Source: Bacteroidales bacterium UBA4230
Lineage (GTDB): Bacteria > Bacteroidota > Bacteroidia > Bacteroidales > UBA932
DNA length: 15,547 nt
Direction: 5' to 3'
Assembly (NCBI GenBank): GCA_002395605.1
Contig: DGXO01000060.1
Span: 59,565 to 75,111 of the forward strand
The position numbers and the translations under genes were made by a program. Positions 1-7,717 of this stretch are shown here, one piece after another. Within the stretch, counting starts at the first letter, position 1. Each line of letters begins with the position of its first letter. A model generated the notes under the pieces. It was not told the DNA's origin. It made no database searches and was given only the letters and a program-made list of their open reading frames with translations.

Positions 1-401
1 CCCACCATGCAGCTGCCGATGGAAGCGGGATCCGGGCCGAAGTATCGGCCATAAGGCGCCAGTCTCCTGTTAACTTCCCGTCCCACGATTCCGGGCTGCA
101 GCGTAATGGAACAATCCTCTGGATTATACCTTGACTTCTCCCAGTTCTTGCCGGCAACCACAAGGACGCTGTCGGAGATTGCCTGCCCGGAGAGCGATGT
201 TCCGGCAGCCCGGAAGGTTACCGGCAAACGCATCCTGGATGCCTCCGAAAGTATCCTGGATACTTCCGCCTCATCATTTGCACGCACAACGATCTTTGGA
301 GTAAGACGATACTCGCTGGCATCTGTCCCCCAGGCAACAGTACGGAGCTCATCCGTATAAATACGCTCATGGGGAATGAAGGAAAATGGTTTGTCTTTCA
401 T
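1..401 (-). CDS. FAD-binding oxidase, D-lactate/glycolate-type (partial, N-terminal part only)
   Basis: Reading the minus strand from the ATG at 401 gives an uninterrupted frame of 133 codons that leaves the window at position 1, so only the N-terminus is present. The product begins MKDKPFSFIPHERIYTDELR and continues with WGTDASEYR, PKIVVRANDEAEVSRIL and TFRAAGTSLSGQAISDSV. These are the start of a PCMH-type FAD-binding domain as found in FAD-linked D-lactate dehydrogenases and GlcD-like oxidases. The RAAGTSLSGQ loop is the expected flavin pyrophosphate-binding stretch and PDPASIGSCMVG also fits. Bacteroidota homologues are often about 900 residues with a C-terminal Fe-S domain; that part is outside the window. 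The gene starts 29 bases after the amidohydrolase stop, so the two are probably co-transcribed. The frame stays open upstream of the ATG and reads FDVLYQA, which also looks coding, so an in-frame GTG at 416 is an alternative start. The exact substrate cannot be told from this fragment. Confidence 0.88.
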   Translation of the reverse strand, partial: MKDKPFSFIPHERIYTDELRTVAWGTDASEYRLTPKIVVRANDEAEVSRILSEASRMRLPVTFRAAGTSLSGQAISDSVLVVAGKNWEKSRYNPEDCSITLQPGIVGREVNRRLAPYGRYFGPDPASIGSCMV

Positions 402-430
402 CGCTTGATAAAGCACATCAAAGGAGCCCG

Positions 431-2029
431 TCAGGCGCTTCGCATGGCCTGGCCGGAGGTCTTCAGGGCCTCCTTGTCAAGGACGTCTCCGCAGAGAACC
501 TGCTTTCCGTTTATGAACACTCTCTTTATGCCGAAGGGCTTGGACTGGTCCGGGACGCCAGCCTTCATTTCGGCCTCGTCAAAAACGGTAAGGTCTGCGA
601 AGTAGCCGGGCTTTACATAGCCGCGCTGCGGGATGGAGAAGCGGTCGGCGACCCCGCCGGTCATCTTGCGGATGGTACGGGGCATGGTGTCCCCTTCCCC
701 GCGGAGGGATGCACGGATGAACTTGGGGAAGCAGTCGTAGATGGCAGGGTTCTGCTTGCCGAATTCCTCCACCCAGGCGTCGGTCATGTAAAGGACGTCG
801 TCGCGCTTGGACTGCCAGGAGATTATCTCCGGAGTGCTGTACGGACCCATGTTCACGCGGCCCTTGAAATCCGACATCTCGCAGAGGTCCAGATATGTGT
901 CAAAGCATGACTTACCCTCTTCCTTAGCAATCTGGTACACGGTTTTACCCTCGTATTTCTCATATCCGGGGCCGATATACGCAATCTCTATGTCCTTCCA
1001 GCCGAAGCCCAGGAGCTTCATGGTGATTGCGCCCATGATGGTGAACTTCAATTGGTTCCATGGTTTGCGCTTTTCCTTGGGAGACAGGGCCTGGAACCAG
1101 TTGGGAAGGAACACCGTGATAACGGATACGCCCAGGGTTTCGTTGTAGATGTCAAACTGGGCGTCTATGCCTTCGGCCTTGAGTTTATCCAGGATTGCGT
1201 GGAGCTCGTCCTTGCACTTGAAGGTGCTTCGGCCAACAAAGATGGCGTGGGAGTACTGGAGCTTCATGTGGGTGCCCTTTGACATTTCCACAAGTTCGTC
1301 AAGGGCCCTCAGGATATGGGGCCTTCCAAGGAGCGGATAGTCAAGGGACACGGCAGATTCGGCCCTGGGATGCACTGTGAGGGGCCTGTTGTATTTTTCG
1401 GCCAGAAGCGCGACGTCACGGGTTTCGGGGACGCCCGCAAAACGCCCTGGAAGGTACATCATGCCAAGGGAAAGGCCGCAGGCGCCTTCCTGGAGGCCCT
1501 GCTCAAGAAGGGACAGCATCTCTTTGCGTTCGTCTTCCGTAAGGGGGCGGTTGTCCCAGCCGGCCACGCTTGTGCGTGCGGTGCAGTGGCCGACGATTAT
1601 GGCTTCGTTGCAGGGATTCTTGCGATCCACCGCCTCAAAGAAACTCTTTACCGTAGGATAAACGCCGGTTGTGTCTCCCCTATAGCCGAAAAGGCCGGCT
1701 CCCACTTTGTCCACATACGGGGATTTCTCGCTGAAACCAACGGCCGAAAGGCCGCAGTTGCCCGTAATGAAAGAGGTGATACCCTGGCGGATAAAAGGCT
1801 CGAAGTACTTCAGGGGCTCTTTCTTTATGGCAAACCAGTCGTTGTGGGAGTGGGCGTCAAAAAAGCCGGAGGATATGCTAAGGCCCTCAAGGTCTATAAC
1901 TTCATCGGCCTTTTCCTCAAGGCCCTGCCCCACGGCGGCAATCTTTTCATCTTCTACAAGGATGTCTCCTGTTACGGGGGCGGCACCTGTGCCGTCATAG
2001 ATTTTCCCGTTTTTGAGAAGGATACGCAT
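431..2029 (-). CDS. N-acyl-D-amino-acid deacylase family amidohydrolase
   Basis: This 532-residue protein has the layout of the D-aminoacylase branch of the amidohydrolase superfamily. A small N-terminal beta segment (MRILLKNGKIYDG) leads into a metal-dependent TIM barrel, and the C-terminal strand (GYVKPGYFADLTVFD) returns to the beta domain. Visible family marks are HSH at 60-62, the metal-ligand cysteine in GNCG (C92), GHCTAR at 147-152, GLSLGMMYLPG at 185-195, HPRAE at 220-224 (H-x-R-x-E), YSH at 259-261 and the aspartate in MTDAW (D417). The usual lysine after the SHH motif is not obvious here (SHAIFVG), so substrate choice may differ from textbook enzymes. No signal peptide is seen, so it should be cytosolic. 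The expected reaction is release of a D-amino acid and an acyl group. It is followed 29 bases later by the FAD oxidase gene. The only promoter-like sequence upstream is a weak TATTTTTA on the minus strand at 2069-2062. A dihydroorotase-like or D-glutamate-specific role cannot be excluded. Confidence 0.88.
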   Translation of the reverse strand: MRILLKNGKIYDGTGAAPVTGDILVEDEKIAAVGQGLEEKADEVIDLEGLSISSGFFDAHSHNDWFAIKKEPLKYFEPFIRQGITSFITGNCGLSAVGFSEKSPYVDKVGAGLFGYRGDTTGVYPTVKSFFEAVDRKNPCNEAIIVGHCTARTSVAGWDNRPLTEDERKEMLSLLEQGLQEGACGLSLGMMYLPGRFAGVPETRDVALLAEKYNRPLTVHPRAESAVSLDYPLLGRPHILRALDELVEMSKGTHMKLQYSHAIFVGRSTFKCKDELHAILDKLKAEGIDAQFDIYNETLGVSVITVFLPNWFQALSPKEKRKPWNQLKFTIMGAITMKLLGFGWKDIEIAYIGPGYEKYEGKTVYQIAKEEGKSCFDTYLDLCEMSDFKGRVNMGPYSTPEIISWQSKRDDVLYMTDAWVEEFGKQNPAIYDCFPKFIRASLRGEGDTMPRTIRKMTGGVADRFSIPQRGYVKPGYFADLTVFDEAEMKAGVPDQSKPFGIKRVFINGKQVLCGDVLDKEALKTSGQAMRSA

Positions 2030-2091
2030 AATATGGTTTGGTTTAGTTTCGTTTGCAGGTGTAAAAATACAAAAAATTTACTGAAAAACAC

Positions 2092-2099
2092 TATCTTTG
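2092..2099 (+). promoter_or_regulatory. Probable -7 promoter element (TATCTTTG) of the ABC exporter operon
   Basis: TATCTTTG matches the Bacteroidota -7 consensus TAnnTTTG exactly. It ends six bases before the ATG at 2106. No TTTG-like -33 box is visible at the usual 19-21 base distance. If this element is used, the transcript would begin at or within a few bases of the start codon. Confidence 0.55.
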
Positions 2100-2105
2100 T
2101 AGTCT

Positions 2106-3965
2106 ATGAAGGAATTCCTCAAAATGATGAGGCAATACGCCTCCCCCTATAAAGGATATCTGGCTGCAGCGGTGTTCCTTAACATACTGTCGGCCATATT
2201 CAATATATTCTCGTTTACGGTGCTGGTGCCGCTCCTTAACATCCTGTTCAAGGTTAATACGGACTCCCAGGTGTATGAGCTCATGCACTGGAACGGAGGC
2301 TCTTTCAACGATTTCAAGGAGATGGTAGTGAACAACTTCTACTACTATGTGTCGGACTTCGCGGGGCGTTTCGGCCTCATGAACACCCTCATCCTCCTTG
2401 GCGGCACCATGATTTTCTTCACCCTTCTCAAAACCAGCTGCTACTTCGGCTCAAACGCCGTAATGGTGCCCATCTCCACCGGCATAGTGAAGGAGCTCCG
2501 CTGCAGGGTATACAACAAAATCCTTTCACTTCCCATAGGCTTTTTCTCCGAGGAAAGGAAAGGTGACATCATAGCACGTATCACCGGAGACGTCTCTGAG
2601 GTAGAGAATTCCATAACCGCCTCAATAGCAATCCTTATCAAGGACCCCATCCTCATTCTCATCTACTTTGGCTTCCTCACCGCCCTTAGCCCGGACATGA
2701 TGGCCTTTACAATTGTATTCACCCCGGCTTTCGTGTGGATAATGGGCATTATCGGCAAGCAGCTCAAGAGGGGCTCCCTTGAGGCCCAGGAGCTTTGGAG
2801 TGATACCATGTCCCAGGTGGATGAAACCCTTGGAGGCCTCAGGATTGTGAAGGCCTTCAATGCCGAAAAAACCATGTCACGGCGCTTCAGCAATGTCACG
2901 GACCGCATGCGCCGGAAAATTGCCAAAGTGGCCACCCGTCAGCTTACCGCACACCCCGTAAGCGAGTTCCTTGGCACCACCATGCTCATGATTGCGCTAT
3001 GCGTGGGCGGATCAATGATCATCCGCGGCACCGGCCTTTTCGGCGGAAAATTCATGGATGCATCCCAGTTCATCCTCTTCCTCGTGATCCTATACTCCGT
3101 GATTGAGCCCATCAAGGAGCTTTCCACCGCCACCTACCGCATCCCCAAGGGCCTTGCCTCCATGGAAAGGATCAACAAGATCCTGGAGTACGACAACCCC
3201 ATCAAGGACCCCAAGAACCCGCTTCCCATGGAGTCCTTCAAGGATGCCATCCGCTTTGAGGGAGTGCATTTCAGCTACGACTCCTCCCGCGAGATCCTTC
3301 GCGGAATAGACCTCTCCATCCCCCGCGGAAAGATGATTGCCATTGTTGGAGAATCCGGCGCCGGAAAATCCACGCTGGTGGATCTCATTCCCCGTTTCTG
3401 GGATGTTACTGAAGGCCGAATCACCATAGACGGAAAGGATGTACGGGACATTGCAGTCAAGGACCTCAGGGCCCTCATGGGCAACGTGAACCAGGAGCCC
3501 ATCCTTTTCAACGACACCATTTTCAACAACATAGCCTTCGGCGTAGAGGGCGCCACCATGGAACAGGTGGTTGCCGCCGCAAAAATTGCCAACGCCCACG
3601 ACTTCATCATGGAAAAGGAGCAGGGCTATGAGACCAATATCGGAGACCGCGGCTCCAAACTTTCCGGAGGCCAGCGCCAGAGGCTTTCCATTGCCCGTGC
3701 CATCCTCAAGAACCCTCCCATCCTCATTCTTGACGAAGCCACGGCATCCCTCGATACTGAATCCGAGCGCCTTGTCCAGGACGCCCTTGACCGCCTCATG
3801 AGTTCCCGCACCACAATAGCCATTGCCCACAGGCTTTCCACAATCAAGAACGCAGATGAAATTGTGGTTATGCACGACGGCCGAATTGTGGAGCGCGGCC
3901 GCCACGAAGACCTCATTGCGCTTAACGGATATTACCGCAAACTTAACGACATGCAAGCCCTATGA
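2106..3965 (+). CDS. ABC exporter, fused membrane and ATPase domains (MsbA-like half transporter)
   Basis: This 619-residue protein is a type IV half transporter that should work as a homodimer in the inner membrane. Residues 1-345 carry the six-helix transmembrane domain, with hydrophobic stretches near 18-48, 92-110, 180-215 and 288-335. Residues 383-619 form the ATPase. Walker A is GESGAGKS at 415-422, the Q-loop glutamine is at 463 (NQEP), the signature LSGGQRQR is at 519-526, Walker B is ILILDE at 539-544 and the H-loop histidine is in AIAHRLS (H575). All catalytic residues are present. The start MKEFLKMMRQY fits Bacteroidota MsbA-type proteins, which supports 2106 over the in-frame ATG at 2124. 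The likely cargo is lipid A-core or another hydrophobic envelope molecule, but this family also exports peptides and drugs. The stop overlaps the next gene's start by four bases (ATGA), indicating translational coupling. Confidence 0.93.
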   Translation: MKEFLKMMRQYASPYKGYLAAAVFLNILSAIFNIFSFTVLVPLLNILFKVNTDSQVYELMHWNGGSFNDFKEMVVNNFYYYVSDFAGRFGLMNTLILLGGTMIFFTLLKTSCYFGSNAVMVPISTGIVKELRCRVYNKILSLPIGFFSEERKGDIIARITGDVSEVENSITASIAILIKDPILILIYFGFLTALSPDMMAFTIVFTPAFVWIMGIIGKQLKRGSLEAQELWSDTMSQVDETLGGLRIVKAFNAEKTMSRRFSNVTDRMRRKIAKVATRQLTAHPVSEFLGTTMLMIALCVGGSMIIRGTGLFGGKFMDASQFILFLVILYSVIEPIKELSTATYRIPKGLASMERINKILEYDNPIKDPKNPLPMESFKDAIRFEGVHFSYDSSREILRGIDLSIPRGKMIAIVGESGAGKSTLVDLIPRFWDVTEGRITIDGKDVRDIAVKDLRALMGNVNQEPILFNDTIFNNIAFGVEGATMEQVVAAAKIANAHDFIMEKEQGYETNIGDRGSKLSGGQRQRLSIARAILKNPPILILDEATASLDTESERLVQDALDRLMSSRTTIAIAHRLSTIKNADEIVVMHDGRIVERGRHEDLIALNGYYRKLNDMQAL

Positions 3966-4597
3966 CAAAATCCCTCAACGTCCCCCTCGTAAACTTTGAC
4001 ACCCAGGACCTTGACTCCGTAATGGAGCTTGAGGCCGCACGCTTTGATGTAAACACCGTCAACTGGCCGTCGGTATTTCCGTATGCGCCGCTTTGTTCAG
4101 GCCGAATTGCCCGCACAGAAGGCTCCCTGGTGGTGGATTTCCGCGTAAGCGGGCTGGATCTCAGGGCCGAAAACAAAGAGGACAACGGCTCCCAGTGGGA
4201 AGACAGCTGCGTGGAGTTTTTTGTGGAAAACCCGGACGGCTCTGTGTATTACAACTTTGAGATAAACGCTCTTGGAAAGGTACTTGCTTGCTGCGGCCCG
4301 GACCGCTCACACCGCACAAAACGCCCTCAGGAAGAGATGGAGTCAATTGCACGTTTTGCTTCCGTCAAAAGAGTAGACGAGCCTAAGGAAGGCCTCCAGA
4401 ACTGGCGTGTCTGCATCATCATCCCCTTTGAACTCATTGGAATAGACCCTGAAAATGTCCCTTCTGTCATCCGCGCCAACTTCTACAAGTGCGGAGACAA
4501 AACCGCCCATCCCCACTTTGTGAGCTGGGCTCCAATTGGAACCCCCAATCCTGATTTCCACCGTCCGGAATTCTTCGGGGAACTTAAACTTGTATGA
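3962..4597 (+). CDS. CBM9-like carbohydrate-binding domain protein, cytosolic
   Basis: This 211-residue protein has no signal peptide or membrane segment. Its sequence resembles a stand-alone family 9-like carbohydrate-binding (DOMON-type) beta sandwich. Diagnostic stretches are WEDSCVEFFV at 79-88, YYNFEINALG at 96-105, NFYKCGD at 173-179, HFVSWAPI at 185-192 and PDFHRPEFFGEL at 197-208. Proteins of this size with this C-terminal pattern are common in Bacteroidales and mostly lack a tested function. Family membership does not prove sugar binding here, since a cytosolic location is odd for a polysaccharide binder. Its ATG lies inside the ABC exporter stop (ATGA), and its own stop overlaps the VanZ gene in the same way. 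This ties it to an envelope-related operon. Family call is good, function open. Confidence 0.75.
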   Translation: MTKSLNVPLVNFDTQDLDSVMELEAARFDVNTVNWPSVFPYAPLCSGRIARTEGSLVVDFRVSGLDLRAENKEDNGSQWEDSCVEFFVENPDGSVYYNFEINALGKVLACCGPDRSHRTKRPQEEMESIARFASVKRVDEPKEGLQNWRVCIIIPFELIGIDPENVPSVIRANFYKCGDKTAHPHFVSWAPIGTPNPDFHRPEFFGELKLV

Positions 4598-5004
4598 GCC
4601 GCGGCAACAAAATAGCCTTCAGGATTCTTTTCTTCATGTACTTGGCAGGGGTTCTTTTCCTCTGCTTCGGCCATTTTGACTCCACTCCGTCAGTGCCCCT
4701 TAATTTCTTTGGCATCCCCACAGACAAGATTGTGCACTTTACCATGTTCTTCCCCTTCCCCATCCTTGCCTTCCTGGCGTTTGACAGGTTCACGGAAACG
4801 GTGAAGTCCACCCTCCTTTTCACGGGCGCAACATTCATTGTGGGGCTTATTCTGGCCTTCGGCACAGAGTGGGGCCAGGCCCACTTTACGGAGTATCGCA
4901 GCGAAGACCCCATGGACCTTCTGGCCGACACCATGGCTTTATTCCTCAGTTCCGTCCTGGTGATAGTTGTAGATATTGTAAAACAGCGGAAATCTTCGGC
5001 CTAG
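4594..5004 (+). CDS. VanZ-like family integral membrane protein
   Basis: This 136-residue protein has four predicted membrane helices, at about 8-25, 45-63, 72-92 and 112-129. It carries the sparse VanZ-like signature: DKIVHF at 44-49 at the start of helix 2, TEWGQ at 91-95 after helix 3, then an arginine (R102) and the acidic stretch EDPMDLLADT at 104-113 leading into helix 4. Members sit in the inner membrane. VanZ itself confers low-level teicoplanin resistance by an unsettled mechanism, and most chromosomal relatives are uncharacterised, so resistance should not be inferred. The start overlaps the CBM9-like gene stop by four bases. It is the last gene of the exporter operon, 40 bases before the hairpin terminator. 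Confidence 0.85.
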   Translation: MSRGNKIAFRILFFMYLAGVLFLCFGHFDSTPSVPLNFFGIPTDKIVHFTMFFPFPILAFLAFDRFTETVKSTLLFTGATFIVGLILAFGTEWGQAHFTEYRSEDPMDLLADTMALFLSSVLVIVVDIVKQRKSSA

Positions 5005-5028
5005 CATCCTGGCCAGCAACATCCTCAC

Positions 5029-5050
5029 TATCAGCGACATACGCAAAGTC
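5029..5050 (+). repeat. Conserved leader of hairpin family, copy 1
   Basis: The 22-base stretch reads TATCAGCGA, CA, then TACGCAAAGTC. It matches 19 of 22 positions in the stretch at 14277-14298. Its last six bases (AAAGTC) are the start of the terminator stem. It lies between two convergent genes, as does the other copy. Confidence 0.7.
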
Positions 5051-5078
5051 GGGTGCACTTGCAGGTGCACCCGACTTT
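5045..5078. terminator. Bidirectional hairpin terminator between VanZ gene and argS
   Basis: The arms AAAGTCGGGTGCAC and GTGCACCCGACTTT are perfect complements (14 bp) around the six-base loop TTGCAG. The stem begins with AAA and ends with TTT, so both strands give a GC-rich hairpin with a short 3' U tract. That suits convergent genes: VanZ ends at 5004 on plus and argS ends at 5121 on minus. The U tracts are short, so efficiency is uncertain. Confidence 0.75.
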
Positions 5079-5094
5079 CTATAAGAATCTATAA

Positions 5095-5109
5095 ATCAGC
5101 GACTTTCGC
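5095..5109 (+). repeat. Partial direct copy of the hairpin leader
   Basis: ATCAGCGACTTTCGC matches 13 of 15 bases of ATCAGCGACATACGC at 5030-5044, exactly 65 bases upstream. It lies on the far side of the hairpin, 11 bases before the argS stop. No second hairpin follows it. Confidence 0.5.
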
Positions 5110-5120
5110 GCCAGAAGAAT

Positions 5121-6851
5121 TTACATCCTTTCCGGGAGCTCAATGCCCAGAAGGCCCATGGCGCTGCGGAGGGTGCGGGCCATGACAGAAATGAGTTCCA
5201 GGCGGTATTTGAGCACGGCTTCGTTCTCTTCCTTGAGGATGGGAGTGTCGTGGTAGTACTGATTGAACTCCTTGGCAAGGTCATAAGCGTAGTTGGCAAT
5301 GACGGCGGGGCTGAGGGCGGCGCCGGCTTCGGCTACCTTGCCGGGATAAAGGTCCAGGAGTTTCACAAGGCGCACTTCCTTTGCCGAAGGCTGGGCATCG
5401 GCCTTGATGTCTGAAGGGCCGAACTGGACGGAAGCCTTGCGGAGGATTGAGCAGATACGGGCGTGGGTGTACTGGATGAAGGGGCCGGTGTTGCCGTTGA
5501 AGTCTATGCTTTCCTTGGGGTTGAAGAGCATTGTCTTCTTGGGATCAACCTTGATAATAAAGTACTTGAGGGCGCCAAGGCCGATAATATGGTACAGCCT
5601 GTCCTTCTCCTCTGAGGACATGTCTTCAAGCTTGCCGCTTTCCTCGGAGGTCTTCTTGGCCTCAAGGTACATGCTCTCAATGAGGTCGTCGGCATCAACT
5701 ACCGTTCCCTCACGGGATTTCATCTTGCCTTCGGGGAGTTCCACCATGCCGTAGCTAAGGTGATAAATCTGGTCGGCCCACTCAAACCCAAGTTTCTTTA
5801 GGATGAGCTTAAGCACCTGGAAATGATAATCCTGCTCATTTCCAACCACATACACATGGGAATCCAGCTTGAAGTTCTGGAAGCGGCGCTCTGCGGTGCC
5901 AAGGTCCTGGGTAATGTACACGGAAGTGCCGTCTCCGCGAAGCACCAGCTTGCGGTCCAGGCCGTCTGCGGTGAGGTCGCACCACACGCTGCCGTCAGGG
6001 TCTTTCACAAACACGCCTTCGGCAAGGCCCTTCTGAACCAGTTCCTTGCCAAGGAGGTAGGTCTCGGATTCATGGTCCACTTGGTCGAAGGTAATGCCAA
6101 GGGCGGCGTAGGTTTCGTCGAAGCCCTTGTACACCCAGCCGTTCATCATTGACCAAAGTTCACGCACATGGGGGTCTCCAGCTTCCCAAGCGACCAGCAT
6201 CTTGTGAACGTCCTCAATAACCTCCGGGTGCTCTTTCTCCATTTTGGCGTAGGCCACATAGCAGTCTCCTACCAGATGGTCTCCCTTCTTGCCGGTGCTT
6301 TCCGGGGTGGCCCCATTAAAGAGCTTCTCCCAGGCGTACATGCTCTTGCAGATATGCACGCCGCGGTCGTTGACAATGGTGCTCTTGACGACGTCATTGC
6401 CGCAGGCCTTCAGGATACGGGACACGCTGTCTCCCAGAAGGTTGTTGCGGATATGCCCAAGGTGAAGGGGCTTGTTGGTGTTGGGGGAAGAGAATTCCAC
6501 CATTATGCGGCGGCCGGTAGAAGGAAGCTGACCGTAATCTTCGGTCTCTGAAATGGCCTTCAGGGACTCGTTCCAGTATACCGGAGAGAATGAGAGGTTG
6601 AGGAAACCCTTTACGGAGTTGAAGGCCAAAATTTCCGGCACGTTCTTCACCAGCCACTCCCCTATTGCATTGCCGGTGGCATCTGGGGCCTGACGGGTGA
6701 TCTTGAGAAGAGGGAAGGTGACAAGGGTGTAGTCTCCCTCAAACTCCTTGCGCGTAACAGAAACCTGAAGTGACGTTTCCGCCACTTCAGATCCATAAAT
6801 GTCTTTGATAGCCAGCGCGGCCTTTTGCTGAATGAAAGTTTCCGGGGTCAT
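5121..6851 (-). CDS. argS: Arginine--tRNA ligase
   Basis: This 576-residue class I synthetase charges tRNA-Arg with arginine in the cytosol, and its length is normal for bacterial ArgS. The N-terminal additional domain covers about 1-105. The catalytic core follows, with the conserved SSPNTNKPLHLGH at 121-133, whose HLGH is the HIGH motif. The KMSKS-like loop is KMKSR at 376-380. The region around 161-163 (NDR) and the stretch NGNTGPFIQYTHAR are typical ArgS signatures. The C-terminal helical anticodon-binding domain ends in LGIELPERM, as usual for the family. Its ATG overlaps the rpoD stop by four bases (ATGA), so translation is probably coupled to the sigma factor. It is the last gene of the dnaN-to-argS run and is followed by the bidirectional hairpin at 5045-5078. 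Confidence 0.97.
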   Translation of the reverse strand: MTPETFIQQKAALAIKDIYGSEVAETSLQVSVTRKEFEGDYTLVTFPLLKITRQAPDATGNAIGEWLVKNVPEILAFNSVKGFLNLSFSPVYWNESLKAISETEDYGQLPSTGRRIMVEFSSPNTNKPLHLGHIRNNLLGDSVSRILKACGNDVVKSTIVNDRGVHICKSMYAWEKLFNGATPESTGKKGDHLVGDCYVAYAKMEKEHPEVIEDVHKMLVAWEAGDPHVRELWSMMNGWVYKGFDETYAALGITFDQVDHESETYLLGKELVQKGLAEGVFVKDPDGSVWCDLTADGLDRKLVLRGDGTSVYITQDLGTAERRFQNFKLDSHVYVVGNEQDYHFQVLKLILKKLGFEWADQIYHLSYGMVELPEGKMKSREGTVVDADDLIESMYLEAKKTSEESGKLEDMSSEEKDRLYHIIGLGALKYFIIKVDPKKTMLFNPKESIDFNGNTGPFIQYTHARICSILRKASVQFGPSDIKADAQPSAKEVRLVKLLDLYPGKVAEAGAALSPAVIANYAYDLAKEFNQYYHDTPILKEENEAVLKYRLELISVMARTLRSAMGLLGIELPERM

Positions 6852-7708
6852 CCAAGGTAGCTTTTAAGAAGTTTACTGCGGGAAGGGCTCTTGAGACGGC
6901 GGATGGCCTTCTCCTTAATCTGGCGCACGCGCTCACGCGTGAGGCCGAAGCGCTCTCCAATCTCTTCAAGGGTCATCTCCTGGCATCCGATGCCGAAGAA
7001 ACTCTTGATGATTTCACGCTCACGGTCTGTGAGAGTGGAGAGGGCCCTTTCAATCTCCGTGTTGAGGCTTTCGTTTACCAAAGTCCTGTCGGCCGAAGGG
7101 GAATCGTCGTTGGGAAGGACATCCAGGAGGGAGTTGTCTTCTCCTTCCACGAAGGGGGCATCTACGCTGACGTGACGGCTTCCCACCCTGAGGGTATCGG
7201 AGATCTTGTCCTTGGGGATGTCTATCATTTCGGCCAGTTCCTCGTTGGAAGGCTGGCGCTCGTACTCCTGCTCAAACTTGCCGAGGGCCTTGTTTATCTT
7301 GTTGAGGGAACCCACCTGGTTGAGGGGCAGCCTAACAATACGGCTTTGTTCGGCAAGGGCCTGAAGGATACTCTGCCTGATCCACCACACCGCATAGGAG
7401 ATGAACTTGAAGCCGCGGGTTTCGTCGAATTTCTCCGCTGCCTTGATAAGGCCCAGGTTGCCCTCGTTGATAAGGTCAGGGAGGCTAAGGCCCTGGTTCT
7501 GGTACTGCTTTGCCACAGACACCACAAACCTGAGGTTTGCCCTTGTGAGCTTCTCCAGTGCCTCCTGGTCTCCTTTACGGATACGCTGTGCAAGTTCTAC
7601 TTCCTCGTCAGGAGTAACAAGCTCTTCGCGGCCGATCTCCTGCAGGTACTTGTCCAACGACGCGCTTTCGCGGTTGGTGATGGATTTGGTAATCTTTAAT
7701 TGCCTCAT
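6848..7708 (-). CDS. rpoD: Primary sigma-70 factor RpoD (short Bacteroidota type)
   Basis: At 286 residues this is the compact housekeeping sigma of Bacteroidota, lacking region 1.1 and the long non-conserved insert of E. coli RpoD. It starts MRQLKITKSITNRES, a phylum hallmark. Region 1.2 (SLDKYLQEIG, 17-26) is followed by region 2 at about 50-120, including LRFVVSVAKQYQ and the -10-melting part FKFISYAVWWIRQSI. Region 3 spans about 125-205. Region 4 at 218-275 has the helix-turn-helix TLEEIGERFGLTRERVRQIK. This sigma is expected to recognise the TTTG/TAnnTTTG promoters seen upstream of several genes here. The gene begins 9 bases after the degQ stop with no clear Shine-Dalgarno site, and its stop overlaps argS by four bases. 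Confidence 0.97.
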   Translation of the reverse strand: MRQLKITKSITNRESASLDKYLQEIGREELVTPDEEVELAQRIRKGDQEALEKLTRANLRFVVSVAKQYQNQGLSLPDLINEGNLGLIKAAEKFDETRGFKFISYAVWWIRQSILQALAEQSRIVRLPLNQVGSLNKINKALGKFEQEYERQPSNEELAEMIDIPKDKISDTLRVGSRHVSVDAPFVEGEDNSLLDVLPNDDSPSADRTLVNESLNTEIERALSTLTDREREIIKSFFGIGCQEMTLEEIGERFGLTRERVRQIKEKAIRRLKSPSRSKLLKSYLG

Positions 7709-7717
7709 ATATAACTT

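Noticed and set aside
106..360. Plus-strand open frame of 84 codons
   Set aside because: It is antisense to the FAD oxidase N-terminus, which has clear family motifs on the minus strand; the plus product has none.
1316..2152. Plus-strand open frame of 278 codons
   Set aside because: It is antisense to the amidohydrolase and runs into the exporter start; no recognisable motifs, consistent with a shadow frame in GC-rich coding sequence.
3090..3956. Minus-strand open frame of 288 codons
   Set aside because: It lies entirely opposite the ATPase half of the ABC exporter, whose motifs are all intact; no independent promoter or motif.
4594..5004. Glycopeptide resistance determinant
   Set aside because: VanZ-like proteins are common chromosomal proteins; no vanA/vanB-type ligase or regulator genes are nearby.
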